Shown here in pieces: positions 1 to 7,508 of a stretch of 14,639 bases of DNA. This DNA comes from JBBRMY01 sp038230595 (GTDB lineage Bacteria; Bacteroidota; Ignavibacteria; Tepidaquicellales; Tepidaquicellaceae). The stretch spans positions 1-14,639 of the forward strand of contig JBBRMY010000053.1 of the NCBI GenBank assembly GCA_038230595.1, given 5' to 3'. Within the stretch, counting starts at the first letter, position 1. Each line of letters starts with the position of its first letter. The notes beneath the pieces were generated by a model. The model had not been told where the DNA came from and did no database searches. It was given only the letters and a program-made list of their open reading frames with translations. Position numbers and translations under genes: made by a program.

Positions 1-2328
1 ATATTTTTATTTTCAATTATACTATCTGTAAACAGCTTTGCCCAGGACAATCCACAGGCATACAAGATCGCAAGTATAACTACAAAAGGAAATAAGAACT
101 ACGACCAAAAAACGATCATCACTTATTCAGGCTTAAGGATTGGCCAGGAATTCAGCATTCCTTCAGATGAATCAAGAGATGCTATAAAAAAGCTCTGGAA
201 CATTGGATTATTTTCTGATATTCAGCTATATATTGAAAAGAAATTCGGAAATGAGATCTATCTTGTTATTGAAGTTAAGGAGCTTCCACGGGTTGAATCG
301 ATCGACATTACAGGCAACAATGAATACTCAACTGCTGACCTTTTAAAGAAAGTAAATATAGTTACAGGTGAAGTTGTAACTGAGCAAAAGATAAAAGATA
401 TTGAGTATAATCTTTATAAATATTATTCCGAAGAAGGATACTCGCTAGCAGTTGTGAAAGCAGATATGCTTTACTCAGCAAACAATGATGCTAAGATAAG
501 GATAAAGATTAGTGAAGGCAATAAGCTTATAGTAAGAAGCATAGTGTTTGAAGGGAATAAGAATTTAACTACAAAAGAGCTTAAGAAAGCAATGCCGGAA
601 ACATCAGAAAAAATATGGTGGAAATTCTGGGATGGAGCTACATTTGATAAAAAGAAATTCGAATCTGATAAAAAGGCAATTGTAGGATACTACAAAGAAA
701 GAGGATTTAAAGACGCTGAGATCACAAAAGATGAAATGAAGGTTGATGCATCAAAAGAAAATGTTACTTTGAAAATAAATGTTGACGAAGGCAATAAATT
801 TTATGTTAACAAAATTAATTTCGAAGGCAATAAAATTTATAAGGATTCACTTCTTCGCGCAAGACTTGACATGAAGAAGGGTGATGTATTCAATGTTAAA
901 AAGCTTCAGCAAAATGTTTATGGTAACGAAAGTGAAAATGATATAAGCTCTGCTTATCTTGATAACGGATATCTTGCATTTAATGCAGAGATAGAAGATA
1001 AAACTGCAGGTCCAAATCTTGTTGATCTGAATTTAAAATTAACTGAGAACCGACAGTACAGATTCGGAATGGTAAATTTTGAAGGTAATGACAAGACCCA
1101 GGATAAAGTAATAAGAAGAGAGCTCTACACTATACCGGGAGACTATTTCACAAAGAGTGCAGTAAAAAGAAGTCTGCAGCAGCTAAACGGACTTAATTAT
1201 TTTAATCCGGAAAAGATAACACAGGATATTACACTCCTTAATGATTCAACTGTAAATATAAAGTATCTTGTACAGGAAAGATCTTCTGATCAGTTCAATG
1301 CATCTGTTGGATACAGCGGAAGCTATGGATTTACAGGTTCTTTCGGATTAACATTCAATAATTTTGATATAACTAAGCCTCTAAAAGGCGGAGCCGGACA
1401 GGTTCTGAATTTTACATGGCAGTTTGGCGAAGGCGGAAGCTTAAGCACATTCAATATTGGATTTACAGAGCCATGGCTTTACAGTACTCCTACACTTTTA
1501 GGGGTAAATTTATATGACACACGTTCAAACTATACTTATGATATCAGGGAAACAGGCGGATCTGTTACAATAGGAAGAAGATTTAAATTTCCGGATGATT
1601 ATTTCAGAGGTGACTGGACTGTTAAATATCAAAAGACAAACGTTTTATTCGGCGGTGATTATTATCAGACAGGTGTCAGATCACAATTTGCAGTAAAGCA
1701 GGTTATTACCAGATCAACAGTTTTTGATCCGACTTTTCCGACAAGCGGTACTAAATTCATCAACTCTACCGAGCTTTCGGGCGGACCATTTTTACCGGGA
1801 ACTACAAACTATATAAAAAATGTATTTACAGGTGAAGCTTATCAGCCTTTAACAAATAATAACAAGCTTGTATTGTATTCCAATTTCAATTTCTCTGTGA
1901 TAAATTCTTTGTCTGTAGATAAATATCTTCCACCGACAGAAGTATTTTATATGGGAGGGAACGGATTATCTTATAATACAGTATCATTGAGAGGATACGA
2001 CGATAGAAATATCGGACCAAAGAATTCAGCAGGTAATCCTGTCGGCGGTAAAGTTGCAATTAAATATGGTGCTGAGCTAAGATATGCATTATCTCTCGAT
2101 CCGGTTCCGATCTTTATTCTGGCATTCGCTGAAGCAGGAAATGTTTTTGCGGAAATTAACAGAACTGATCCGTTTGATCTTAGAAGAAGTGTTGGAGTAG
2201 GTACAAGATTGCTTCTTCCTGCAGTAGGCTTGGTAGGTTTTGACTTTGGTTATGGATTTGACAGACAGATCGAAGACAAGCAGGCACCAAAATGGATATT
2301 CCATTTCCAGTTCGGAAAAGGATTTTAA
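1..2328 (+). CDS. bamA: BamA outer membrane protein assembly factor (5'-truncated by window edge)
   Basis: BamA is the Omp85-family insertase that folds beta-barrel proteins into the outer membrane. The frame is open from base 1, and 775 residues are visible. Residues 1-15 look like the end of a signal peptide (hydrophobic, ending NSFAQ, cleavage before DNP), so only the start codon and a few residues are missing. Five POTRA repeats follow at about 21-97, 98-175, 176-267, 268-353 and 354-428, several opening with a 'V.FEGN' or 'I.ITGN' type strand. The membrane barrel runs from about 430 to the end. It carries the L6-loop motif as VSLRGY (661-666) and ends in Phe (FQFGKGF), the usual C-terminal barrel signal. 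Length fits the family. It is followed 44 bp downstream by the first ompH gene, a classical partnership, since OmpH/Skp chaperones deliver barrel precursors to BamA. A GTG at 454 is internal, not the start. Confidence 0.96.
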   Translation: MFLFSIILSVNSFAQDNPQAYKIASITTKGNKNYDQKTIITYSGLRIGQEFSIPSDESRDAIKKLWNIGLFSDIQLYIEKKFGNEIYLVIEVKELPRVESIDITGNNEYSTADLLKKVNIVTGEVVTEQKIKDIEYNLYKYYSEEGYSLAVVKADMLYSANNDAKIRIKISEGNKLIVRSIVFEGNKNLTTKELKKAMPETSEKIWWKFWDGATFDKKKFESDKKAIVGYYKERGFKDAEITKDEMKVDASKENVTLKINVDEGNKFYVNKINFEGNKIYKDSLLRARLDMKKGDVFNVKKLQQNVYGNESENDISSAYLDNGYLAFNAEIEDKTAGPNLVDLNLKLTENRQYRFGMVNFEGNDKTQDKVIRRELYTIPGDYFTKSAVKRSLQQLNGLNYFNPEKITQDITLLNDSTVNIKYLVQERSSDQFNASVGYSGSYGFTGSFGLTFNNFDITKPLKGGAGQVLNFTWQFGEGGSLSTFNIGFTEPWLYSTPTLLGVNLYDTRSNYTYDIRETGGSVTIGRRFKFPDDYFRGDWTVKYQKTNVLFGGDYYQTGVRSQFAVKQVITRSTVFDPTFPTSGTKFINSTELSGGPFLPGTTNYIKNVFTGEAYQPLTNNNKLVLYSNFNFSVINSLSVDKYLPPTEVFYMGGNGLSYNTVSLRGYDDRNIGPKNSAGNPVGGKVAIKYGAELRYALSLDPVPIFILAFAEAGNVFAEINRTDPFDLRRSVGVGTRLLLPAVGLVGFDFGYGFDRQIEDKQAPKWIFHFQFGKGF

Positions 2329-2356
2329 TTAAAAATAATAATAAATAATAAACTAT

Positions 2357-2363
2357 AAAGGAG
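2357..2363 (+). promoter_or_regulatory. Shine-Dalgarno site setting a TTG start for ompH1
   Basis: AAAGGAG lies 9 bases before TTG 2373 and 24 bases before the nearest in-frame ATG (2388). The spacing favours TTG as the start codon, which adds five residues (MKNQY) to the signal peptide n-region. This is one of the few clear Shine-Dalgarno sites in the window. Confidence 0.6.
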
Positions 2364-2372
2364 ATAACTTTT

Positions 2373-2939
2373 TTGAAAAACCAATATATGAAGCTGTTTA
2401 TCATAACAGCAATTTTTACATTTGGATTTATTTCTAAAGACTCATTTGCACAGATCAAGATAGGTTATGTTGACAGTGAAATAATACTTAAGCAGCTGCC
2501 TGAAGCAAAAAGAGTTCAGAACGATCTTGAAGCAATGCAAAAGCTTTATGTAGATACAGTGCAGGTTAAAGAAACCGAAATCAAAACAAGAGCTGAAGCA
2601 TTCAAGGTAAGATATGATGATGCGCAGAAAAAGGTTGAGTCAGGAGCCATAAAATCAGACGCAGAGCTAAAAGCGCTTAATGAAGAAATTTCAGGAATGC
2701 AAAAAGATATTCAAACATTAAGTGAAGCGCTCGATGTTTACAAGCAAAGAATTCAGAACGATCTGGTTGCAAGACAAGGCGAACTGTTCAAGCCAATTAG
2801 AGACAAAGTATCAGCAACAATCGAAACAGTTGCTAAAGAGCTTAAATATAATTTTGTGTTTGACAAGGCGGCAGGTTCAATGCTATACGGTGAAAAAGAA
2901 TCTGATATAACTTTTAAAGTTTTAGATAAGCTTAAATAA
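2373..2939 (+). CDS. ompH: OmpH/Skp family periplasmic chaperone, copy 1
   Basis: This is a periplasmic holdase of the OmpH/Skp family, expected to bind unfolded outer-membrane proteins and hand them to BamA. The 188 residues begin with a signal peptide (1-27, hydrophobic core LFIITAIFTFGF, cleavage after SFAQ). The mature protein opens with the family strand IKIGYVDSE. A long charged coiled coil, rich in E, K, Q and A, spans roughly 40-140. The C-terminal part (about 145-188) holds the conserved strand-helix region with YNFVFDKA. The start is taken as TTG 2373 because AAAGGAG is 9 bases upstream; ATG 2388 is the alternative. It sits 44 bp after bamA and is probably cotranscribed with it. The hairpin at 2964-2993 follows the stop codon. 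The family call is secure; client specificity cannot be seen. Confidence 0.93.
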   Translation: MKNQYMKLFIITAIFTFGFISKDSFAQIKIGYVDSEIILKQLPEAKRVQNDLEAMQKLYVDTVQVKETEIKTRAEAFKVRYDDAQKKVESGAIKSDAELKALNEEISGMQKDIQTLSEALDVYKQRIQNDLVARQGELFKPIRDKVSATIETVAKELKYNFVFDKAAGSMLYGEKESDITFKVLDKLK

Positions 2940-2963
2940 TATTAAATTAAACTTTCATTATTA

Positions 2964-2993
2964 CCTGACCATTTATTTAGATAAATGGTCAGG
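2964..2993 (+). terminator. 13-bp perfect hairpin between the two ompH genes; weak terminator or attenuator
   Basis: The arm at 2964-2976 (CCTGACCATTTAT) pairs perfectly with 2981-2993 across a 4-base loop, TTAG. A bulged A at 2994 allows four more pairs. The following bases (ATAATTTAAATTT) are AT-rich but lack a solid T run. It may therefore only attenuate read-through, or stabilise the upstream mRNA 3' end, while bamA-ompH1 and ompH2-lpxD-lpxC stay partly coupled. A 62-bp AT-rich stretch without a recognisable promoter separates it from ompH2. Confidence 0.5.
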
Positions 2994-3055
2994 ATAATTT
3001 AAATTTCAAATATAGAGAATTCTGTACGTTTTAACTTTTGAATTAAAAAATTAGT

Positions 3056-3595
3056 ATGAACATAAAGCTGAAAAATGTAACAGGAGCTATATTCCTTTCT
3101 ATATTTATATTTATACCATTCTTAAACTCTTCATTTGCTCAGACAAAGATCGGCTACATAGATTCAAAAAAGATCATTGAGAAAATGCAAGAATCCAAGG
3201 ACGCAAAGCAAAGATTAGATAATCTTGTAACTCAATGGCAGGGCGAGCTCACAAAGCTGCAGGACAGTGTAAAGTCTTATAAGGAAGATTACGAAAGAAA
3301 GAAGCTCATCCTAACTGATGCATTAAAAACACAATTCGAGACAAATATTAAATCCCTTGAAACATCAATAACTAATTACAAGGTTCAGAAATTCGGTGAG
3401 AACGGAGAATATTATACAAAGCAGACCGAGTTTATGAAACCGGTTCAGGACAGGATTTTTAAAGCAATTGAAACTGCTGCAAAAGAAGATGGCTATGATT
3501 ATGTTTTTGACAGAAGCAGTGAGATCCTATTGATGTATGTGAATGAAAAATATGACCTTACACCAAAAGTTCTCAAGATCCTGGAATTTAAGTAA
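3056..3595 (+). CDS. ompH: OmpH/Skp family periplasmic chaperone, copy 2
   Basis: This is a second OmpH/Skp-type chaperone of 179 residues. The signal peptide is 1-29 (hydrophobic AIFLSIFIFIPFL, cleavage after SSFAQ). The mature protein starts TKIGYIDSK, parallel to copy 1, and continues with a charged coiled coil (about 45-125). It ends in the conserved C-terminal region, with DGYDYVFDRS matching YNFVFDKA of copy 1. Outside these end motifs the two copies are strongly diverged, so the duplication is old. ATG 3056 has no Shine-Dalgarno site, only an A-rich leader. It lies 116 bp after copy 1, beyond a hairpin, and 61 bp before the likely lpxD ATG. Tandem ompH genes behind bamA are common in Bacteroidota and Chlorobi. 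The two proteins may form mixed or separate trimers, but the sequence does not decide this. Confidence 0.92.
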   Translation: MNIKLKNVTGAIFLSIFIFIPFLNSSFAQTKIGYIDSKKIIEKMQESKDAKQRLDNLVTQWQGELTKLQDSVKSYKEDYERKKLILTDALKTQFETNIKSLETSITNYKVQKFGENGEYYTKQTEFMKPVQDRIFKAIETAAKEDGYDYVFDRSSEILLMYVNEKYDLTPKVLKILEFK

Positions 3596-3607
3596 TACAT
3601 ATCATTA

Positions 3608-3632
3608 TTACCTTCTTTCTCACAGGAGGTAA
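3608..3632 (+). promoter_or_regulatory. Hairpin covering a Shine-Dalgarno-like AGGAGGT ahead of lpxD
   Basis: TTACCTTC (3608-3615) can pair with GGAGGTAA (3625-3632), one pair being G-T, leaving a 9-base loop. This hides AGGAGGT (3624-3630), the strongest ribosome-binding sequence in the window. The AGGAGGT sits 20 bases before TTG 3651 and 26 before ATG 3657, too far for normal initiation at either. An in-frame TAA at 3645 rules out an earlier lpxD start. It could be a control element or a chance match. Confidence 0.3.
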
Positions 3633-3650
3633 ATTCAGGGACCCTAATAT

Positions 3651-4670
3651 TTGCTGATGAAAATTAATGAAGTATTAAAGCATATCGGACTTTCAAGTAT
3701 TCAGGGAAATGAAACTGAGATAAATTCACTCAAAAGTATTCAAGAAGCGACTAAAGGTGACCTGACTTTCATTGCCAATACATCTTACAACAAGTTTTAC
3801 TCCACCACAAAAGCATCGGCTATATTTATCAATAATAATTTTCCGCAGGACCTTCTCAGAGATGATATTATAAACATTAGAACGGATGATGCTTATTTTG
3901 CATTCGTAAACTCTATAGAACTTTTCTACGGGAAAGATGAATTCTATCCTGAATATATATCTGAAAAAACTATTATAAGTGACACATCATCAATAGGAAA
4001 TAATAATTATATTTCTCATAATGTAATAGTCTCTGAAAATGCAGTAATCGGGAATAATAACTTTATTTCATTTAATACAGTCATTGGGAAAAATGTTTTA
4101 ATAGGAAATAATTGCAGATTGCTTTCCAATATTGTTATCCACGATAATTGTATTTTAGGTAATAATGTTCATATACAGTCTGGAACAATAATAGGCGGTG
4201 ATGGCTTTGGCAATTACAGGCATAGCGACGGCAGGTTTACAAAGATACCTCAAAAAGGAAATGTTATTATTGGAGATAATGTAGAGATCGGCAACAATAC
4301 GACTATTGACAGAGCTACTATAGGGTCTACAAGGATCGGTAATGGAGTTAAGATAGATAATCAGGTTCAGATAGCCCATAATGTAGAGATAGGAGAGAAT
4401 ACTGCAATTGCAGCGCAGGTAGGCATTGCCGGAAGCACAAAGATCGGCAACCGATGCATGATTGCCGGACAAGCAGGCATTGTAGGACATATTACTATTT
4501 GTGATGATGTGATCATTGGAGCATCGGTAGGAGTTTCAAAGTCTATAGAAAAACCGGGAGTTTATACCGGTTACAGAGCTCAGCCAATGAAAGAAAATCT
4601 TAAAGAAGAAATAAGGATAAAAAAGCTGGATAAGCTCGAAGAAAGAGTTAAAGCTCTGGAAAAAAAATAA
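3651..4670 (+). CDS. lpxD: LpxD, UDP-3-O-acylglucosamine N-acyltransferase
   Basis: LpxD adds the second acyl chain, from acyl-ACP, to the 2-amino group of UDP-3-O-acylglucosamine: the third step of lipid A synthesis, in the cytoplasm. The 339 residues match the family length. The N-terminal uridine-binding domain is about 20-95 (KGDLTFIAN, then KASAIFI). The left-handed beta helix of hexapeptide repeats (I/V-G-N-N type) covers about 105-300. The segment around the catalytic His is QVQIAHNVEIG with His243, and a second conserved His is His280 in GIVGHITIC. A charged C-terminal helix (about 312-339) ends the protein. The frame opens at TTG 3651, but ATG 3657 (MKINEVLK) is the likelier start and would remove two residues. 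The lpxC-fabZ gene starts 12 bases after the stop, so the two are surely cotranscribed. Confidence 0.95.
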   Translation: MLMKINEVLKHIGLSSIQGNETEINSLKSIQEATKGDLTFIANTSYNKFYSTTKASAIFINNNFPQDLLRDDIINIRTDDAYFAFVNSIELFYGKDEFYPEYISEKTIISDTSSIGNNNYISHNVIVSENAVIGNNNFISFNTVIGKNVLIGNNCRLLSNIVIHDNCILGNNVHIQSGTIIGGDGFGNYRHSDGRFTKIPQKGNVIIGDNVEIGNNTTIDRATIGSTRIGNGVKIDNQVQIAHNVEIGENTAIAAQVGIAGSTKIGNRCMIAGQAGIVGHITICDDVIIGASVGVSKSIEKPGVYTGYRAQPMKENLKEEIRIKKLDKLEERVKALEKK

Positions 4671-4682
4671 ATAAATTTTTTC

Positions 4683-6089
4683 ATGTTAGAAAAACAAAGA
4701 ACAATAAAAGAGTCTGCTACATTATCAGGAAAAGGACTTCATACTGGAAATAAATCCAATATGACTTTTAAGCCCGCTCCTGAAAATTACGGAATAAAAT
4801 TTAAGAGAGTTGATATTGAAGGCTCTCCTGAGATACCTGCAGATATTGATCACGTGACTGATATTTCCAGAGGAACAACAATTACAAAGGATAATGCATC
4901 TGTTCATACGGTCGAACATGTTCTGGCTGCTATCATGGGATGTGAAATTGATAATCTTATTATTGAGCTTGATACAAATGAGCCACCGATAATGGATGGT
5001 TCAGCAAAAGACTATGTTGATACTCTGATCAAGGCTGGATTTGTAGAACAGAACGCTAATAAGGATTATCTCGTAATTGAAGAGCTGGTACAGTATTCAG
5101 ACGAAAAAAATAATGTTGATCTTGTTGCTTTACCATTAAAAGATGATTTCAGATTATCTGTACTGATAGATTTTAATAATCCGGCATTAGGTGTTCAGCA
5201 TTCGGGATTATTCAGCATGCAAAAAGAATTTGCCAGTGAATTTGCTCCTGCAAGAACATTCTGCTTTTTGAGTGAGGTAGAAATGCTGAGAGAAAACAAT
5301 CTTATTAAAGGCGGTGATATTGATAATGCCATCGTTATAGTAGATAAGGAAATGAGCCCTGAAGAGTTTACAGATATGCAGAAGAGACTTGGAATAGAAA
5401 AAAGCGTAATACTTGGCTCGAATGGAATTCTCAATAACAATACATTGAGATTTAAAAATGAGCCTGCACGTCATAAGCTTCTTGATCTTATAGGAGATCT
5501 TGCATTAATAGGCGCTCCTTTAAAAGGACAAATATTAGCAGCGAGACCGGGTCATAAAGCAAATGTAGAGCTAACAAAAATGCTAAGAAAGCTTTATTTA
5601 CAGAATAAGATAAAAAAGAAATTTCAGGTTGTTAAATCCGGAAATGTGGTATTTGATATAAATGCTATAATGGAGATAATGCCGCATAGATATCCATTCT
5701 TATTGATCGACCGAATTCTTGAGATCGAAGAATCAAAAAGAATTGTAGGATTGAAAAATGTTACAATAAATGAGCCGTTCTTTCAGGGTCATTTTCCTTC
5801 AAAGCCTATAATGCCCGGAGTTTTAATTCTTGAAGCAATGGCTCAATGCGGATGTATTCTTGTTCTTAATCAAGTTGAGGATATTACAACTAAGCTTGCT
5901 TATTTTGCGTCGATCGAAAAAGCAAAATTGAGAAAACCCGTTACACCGGGTGATCAGCTGATATTTGAAGTTTATCTTGAGTACTTCAGACGTGGTATTT
6001 GTAAGCTTAAAGGAAAAGCTTATCTTGATTATGTAGGCGGAACAGTAGTCTGCGAAGCCGAGCTGACTGCTGCAATAGTAGATAAGTAA
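4683..6089 (+). CDS. lpxC/fabZ: Bifunctional LpxC-FabZ: UDP-3-O-acyl-GlcNAc deacetylase fused to 3-hydroxyacyl-ACP dehydratase
   Basis: This is a fusion of two enzymes in 468 residues. LpxC (1 to about 305) removes the acetyl group from UDP-3-O-acyl-GlcNAc, the committed step of lipid A synthesis. It shows SGKGLHTG (15-22), the zinc ligand His79 and catalytic Glu78 in VHTVEHVLAA, further zinc ligands His264 and Asp268 in RHKLLDLIGDL, and His291 in PGHKAN as the general acid/base. FabZ (about 320-468) dehydrates 3-hydroxyacyl-ACP in fatty-acid elongation. It has the active-site His370 in FFQGHFPSKPIMPGV and Glu384 in LILEAMAQ, with the usual 14-residue spacing. A short basic linker (KIKKKFQVV) joins the halves. 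All key residues are present, so both activities are expected. Both halves act at the 3-hydroxyacyl-ACP branch point between lipid A and phospholipid synthesis. The fusion is typical of Bacteroidota and Chlorobi. The lpxA gene that often follows is absent; the operon ends here. Confidence 0.97.
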   Translation: MLEKQRTIKESATLSGKGLHTGNKSNMTFKPAPENYGIKFKRVDIEGSPEIPADIDHVTDISRGTTITKDNASVHTVEHVLAAIMGCEIDNLIIELDTNEPPIMDGSAKDYVDTLIKAGFVEQNANKDYLVIEELVQYSDEKNNVDLVALPLKDDFRLSVLIDFNNPALGVQHSGLFSMQKEFASEFAPARTFCFLSEVEMLRENNLIKGGDIDNAIVIVDKEMSPEEFTDMQKRLGIEKSVILGSNGILNNNTLRFKNEPARHKLLDLIGDLALIGAPLKGQILAARPGHKANVELTKMLRKLYLQNKIKKKFQVVKSGNVVFDINAIMEIMPHRYPFLLIDRILEIEESKRIVGLKNVTINEPFFQGHFPSKPIMPGVLILEAMAQCGCILVLNQVEDITTKLAYFASIEKAKLRKPVTPGDQLIFEVYLEYFRRGICKLKGKAYLDYVGGTVVCEAELTAAIVDK

Positions 6090-6167
6090 TATAGATCACG
6101 AATGTCTTTTTGCAGCTTTGCGATATTTCGGGATCCCCGACAAAAGCATTATGGAAGACAGCTAGGA

Positions 6168-7385
6168 CTATACATCATTTAAAGCTTCAACACCCGGGAG
6201 CTTCTTTCCTTCTAGAAATTCAAGAGATGCTCCACCACCAGTAGAAACGTGCGAGACTTTATCTTCAAGTCCTGCCTGCGCAATTGCGCTTGCAGAATCT
6301 CCACCACCGATTATTGTTATAGCTCCATTCTCAGTCGCTTCAGCTAATGCATTTGCAATTTCATTTGTCCCGGTAGCAAACGCTGACATTTCAAAAACAC
6401 CCATAGGACCGTTCCATACAATAGTCTTCGAAGCTAAAATTTCTTTTTTAAATAATTCTATAGTTTCAGGACCAATATCCATTCCCATCCATTCATTGAG
6501 ATCATTTCCCATTGAATCAGCTTTAATAATTTTGGTTGAAGCAGAGTTATCAAATTTATCTGCAATAACTATATCAACAGGCAGCAGAATTTTTTTATTT
6601 TTAGCTTTAGCATTTTCCAATATTTCTTTTGCAAGTTTAACTTTATCTTCTTCCAGAATTGATCTCCCTATATTCCAGCCCATTGCCTTATAAAAAGTAA
6701 ACATCATTCCCCCACCAATAAGAATTGTATCAGCTTTGTTCATTAAATTTTCAATCACATCGATCTTGCCTGATATTTTTGAGCCTCCTAAAATTGCGCA
6801 AAAAGGATGCACAGGATTATTAACGGCTTCAGCCAGATAATCCAGTTCTTTTTTCATAAGATAACCGGCAGCACATGTATCAATATAGTGAGTAACACCT
6901 TCAGTCGAAGCATGAGCGCGATGAGCAGTACCGAAAGCATCATTAATATAAATATCCCCGAATGAAGCAAGCTTCTTTGCAAATTCAGGATCATTTTTTT
7001 CTTCTTCTTTATAAAATCTAAGGTTTTCCAGTAAAAGTATATCCCCTCTTTTCATATTATCAATAGTTCGGATATTATTTTCACCTATACAATCGTCAGC
7101 AAACAGTACGGGCTTTCCAAGTTTTTCAGATAAATACTCAGCAGCTATTCTTAATGAATATTTAAGATTCTTTTCACCTTTTGGACGTCCCAGATGGCTC
7201 ATGAGTATACATTTCCCTCCACGTATACATATCGAAGAAATTGTCGGAAGAGTTTCATCGATTCTTTTCGGATCAGTTATTTCACCTTCATCATTTATAG
7301 GAACATTAAAGTCAACTCTGATTAAGATATTTTTATCCTTGATCTTATTTTCTTTGATAAGATCATCTATTGTAAGCTTATTCAT
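6168..7385 (-). CDS. pgk: Phosphoglycerate kinase
   Basis: Pgk interconverts 1,3-bisphosphoglycerate plus ADP and 3-phosphoglycerate plus ATP, in cytoplasmic glycolysis and gluconeogenesis. The 405 residues are of normal bacterial length. The signature RVDFNVP is at 23-29. Further substrate-binding segments are SHLGRPKG (63-70), ENLRF (120-124) and NDAFGTAHRAHAS (148-160). The nucleotide-binding side shows GGSKISGKI (200-208), WNGPMGVFE (324-332) and GGGDSA (360-365). The C-terminal GGGASLEFLEGK (383-394) is also present. No key residue is missing. ATG 7385 lacks a Shine-Dalgarno site, and an in-frame stop 21 bases upstream limits alternatives. The gene converges on lpxC-fabZ with 78 bp between the stops. 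It is separated from the T9SS gene on its right by a strong terminator, so it has its own promoter somewhere in 7386-7443, which I cannot pinpoint. Confidence 0.97.
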   Translation of the reverse strand: MNKLTIDDLIKENKIKDKNILIRVDFNVPINDEGEITDPKRIDETLPTISSICIRGGKCILMSHLGRPKGEKNLKYSLRIAAEYLSEKLGKPVLFADDCIGENNIRTIDNMKRGDILLLENLRFYKEEEKNDPEFAKKLASFGDIYINDAFGTAHRAHASTEGVTHYIDTCAAGYLMKKELDYLAEAVNNPVHPFCAILGGSKISGKIDVIENLMNKADTILIGGGMMFTFYKAMGWNIGRSILEEDKVKLAKEILENAKAKNKKILLPVDIVIADKFDNSASTKIIKADSMGNDLNEWMGMDIGPETIELFKKEILASKTIVWNGPMGVFEMSAFATGTNEIANALAEATENGAITIIGGGDSASAIAQAGLEDKVSHVSTGGGASLEFLEGKKLPGVEALNDV

Positions 7386-7443
7386 ATTCAGTGAGAAAAG
7401 TTTTGTTTAGCAATTTAAAATAAATGAGTTAATTTTTTAATAC

Positions 7444-7485
7444 AATAAAAAAAGCCATCAATGCTTCTTCAGCATTGATGGCTTT
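7444..7485 (-). terminator. Rho-independent terminator of the 7509-9953 gene
   Basis: The arm AAAGCCATCAATGC (7451-7464) pairs perfectly with 7472-7485 across a 7-base loop whose end bases can also pair. Read on the - strand, the 14-bp stem is followed by a run of seven T, then ATTGTA. It lies 24 bases past the T9SS gene stop and 66 bases before pgk, so it insulates pgk. Its sequence is unrelated to the GGCG terminators further right. Confidence 0.87.
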
Positions 7486-7508
7486 GTAAAATAAAATGAA
7501 AGCTTATT

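Noticed and set aside
454..456. GTG as a start codon for bamA
   Set aside because: The same frame is open to base 1 and encodes a signal peptide end and two POTRA domains upstream, so this GTG is an internal Val.
2180..2458. 92-codon open frame on the - strand over the bamA-ompH junction
   Set aside because: Its hydrophobic stretch comes from the reverse of an AT-rich spacer and the ompH signal peptide codons. It overlaps two secure genes and has no supporting signal.
4155..4490. 111-codon open frame on the - strand inside lpxD
   Set aside because: It is a mirror of the regular hexapeptide-repeat codons of lpxD and has no start signal or family resemblance.
5195..5474. Two overlapping - strand frames inside lpxC-fabZ
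   Set aside because: They are antisense shadows of a conserved enzyme gene and have no recognisable product.
6128..6140. Palindrome TCGGG-ATC-CCCGA between lpxC-fabZ and pgk as a two-way terminator
   Set aside because: It has only five base pairs, a three-base loop and no T run on either side.
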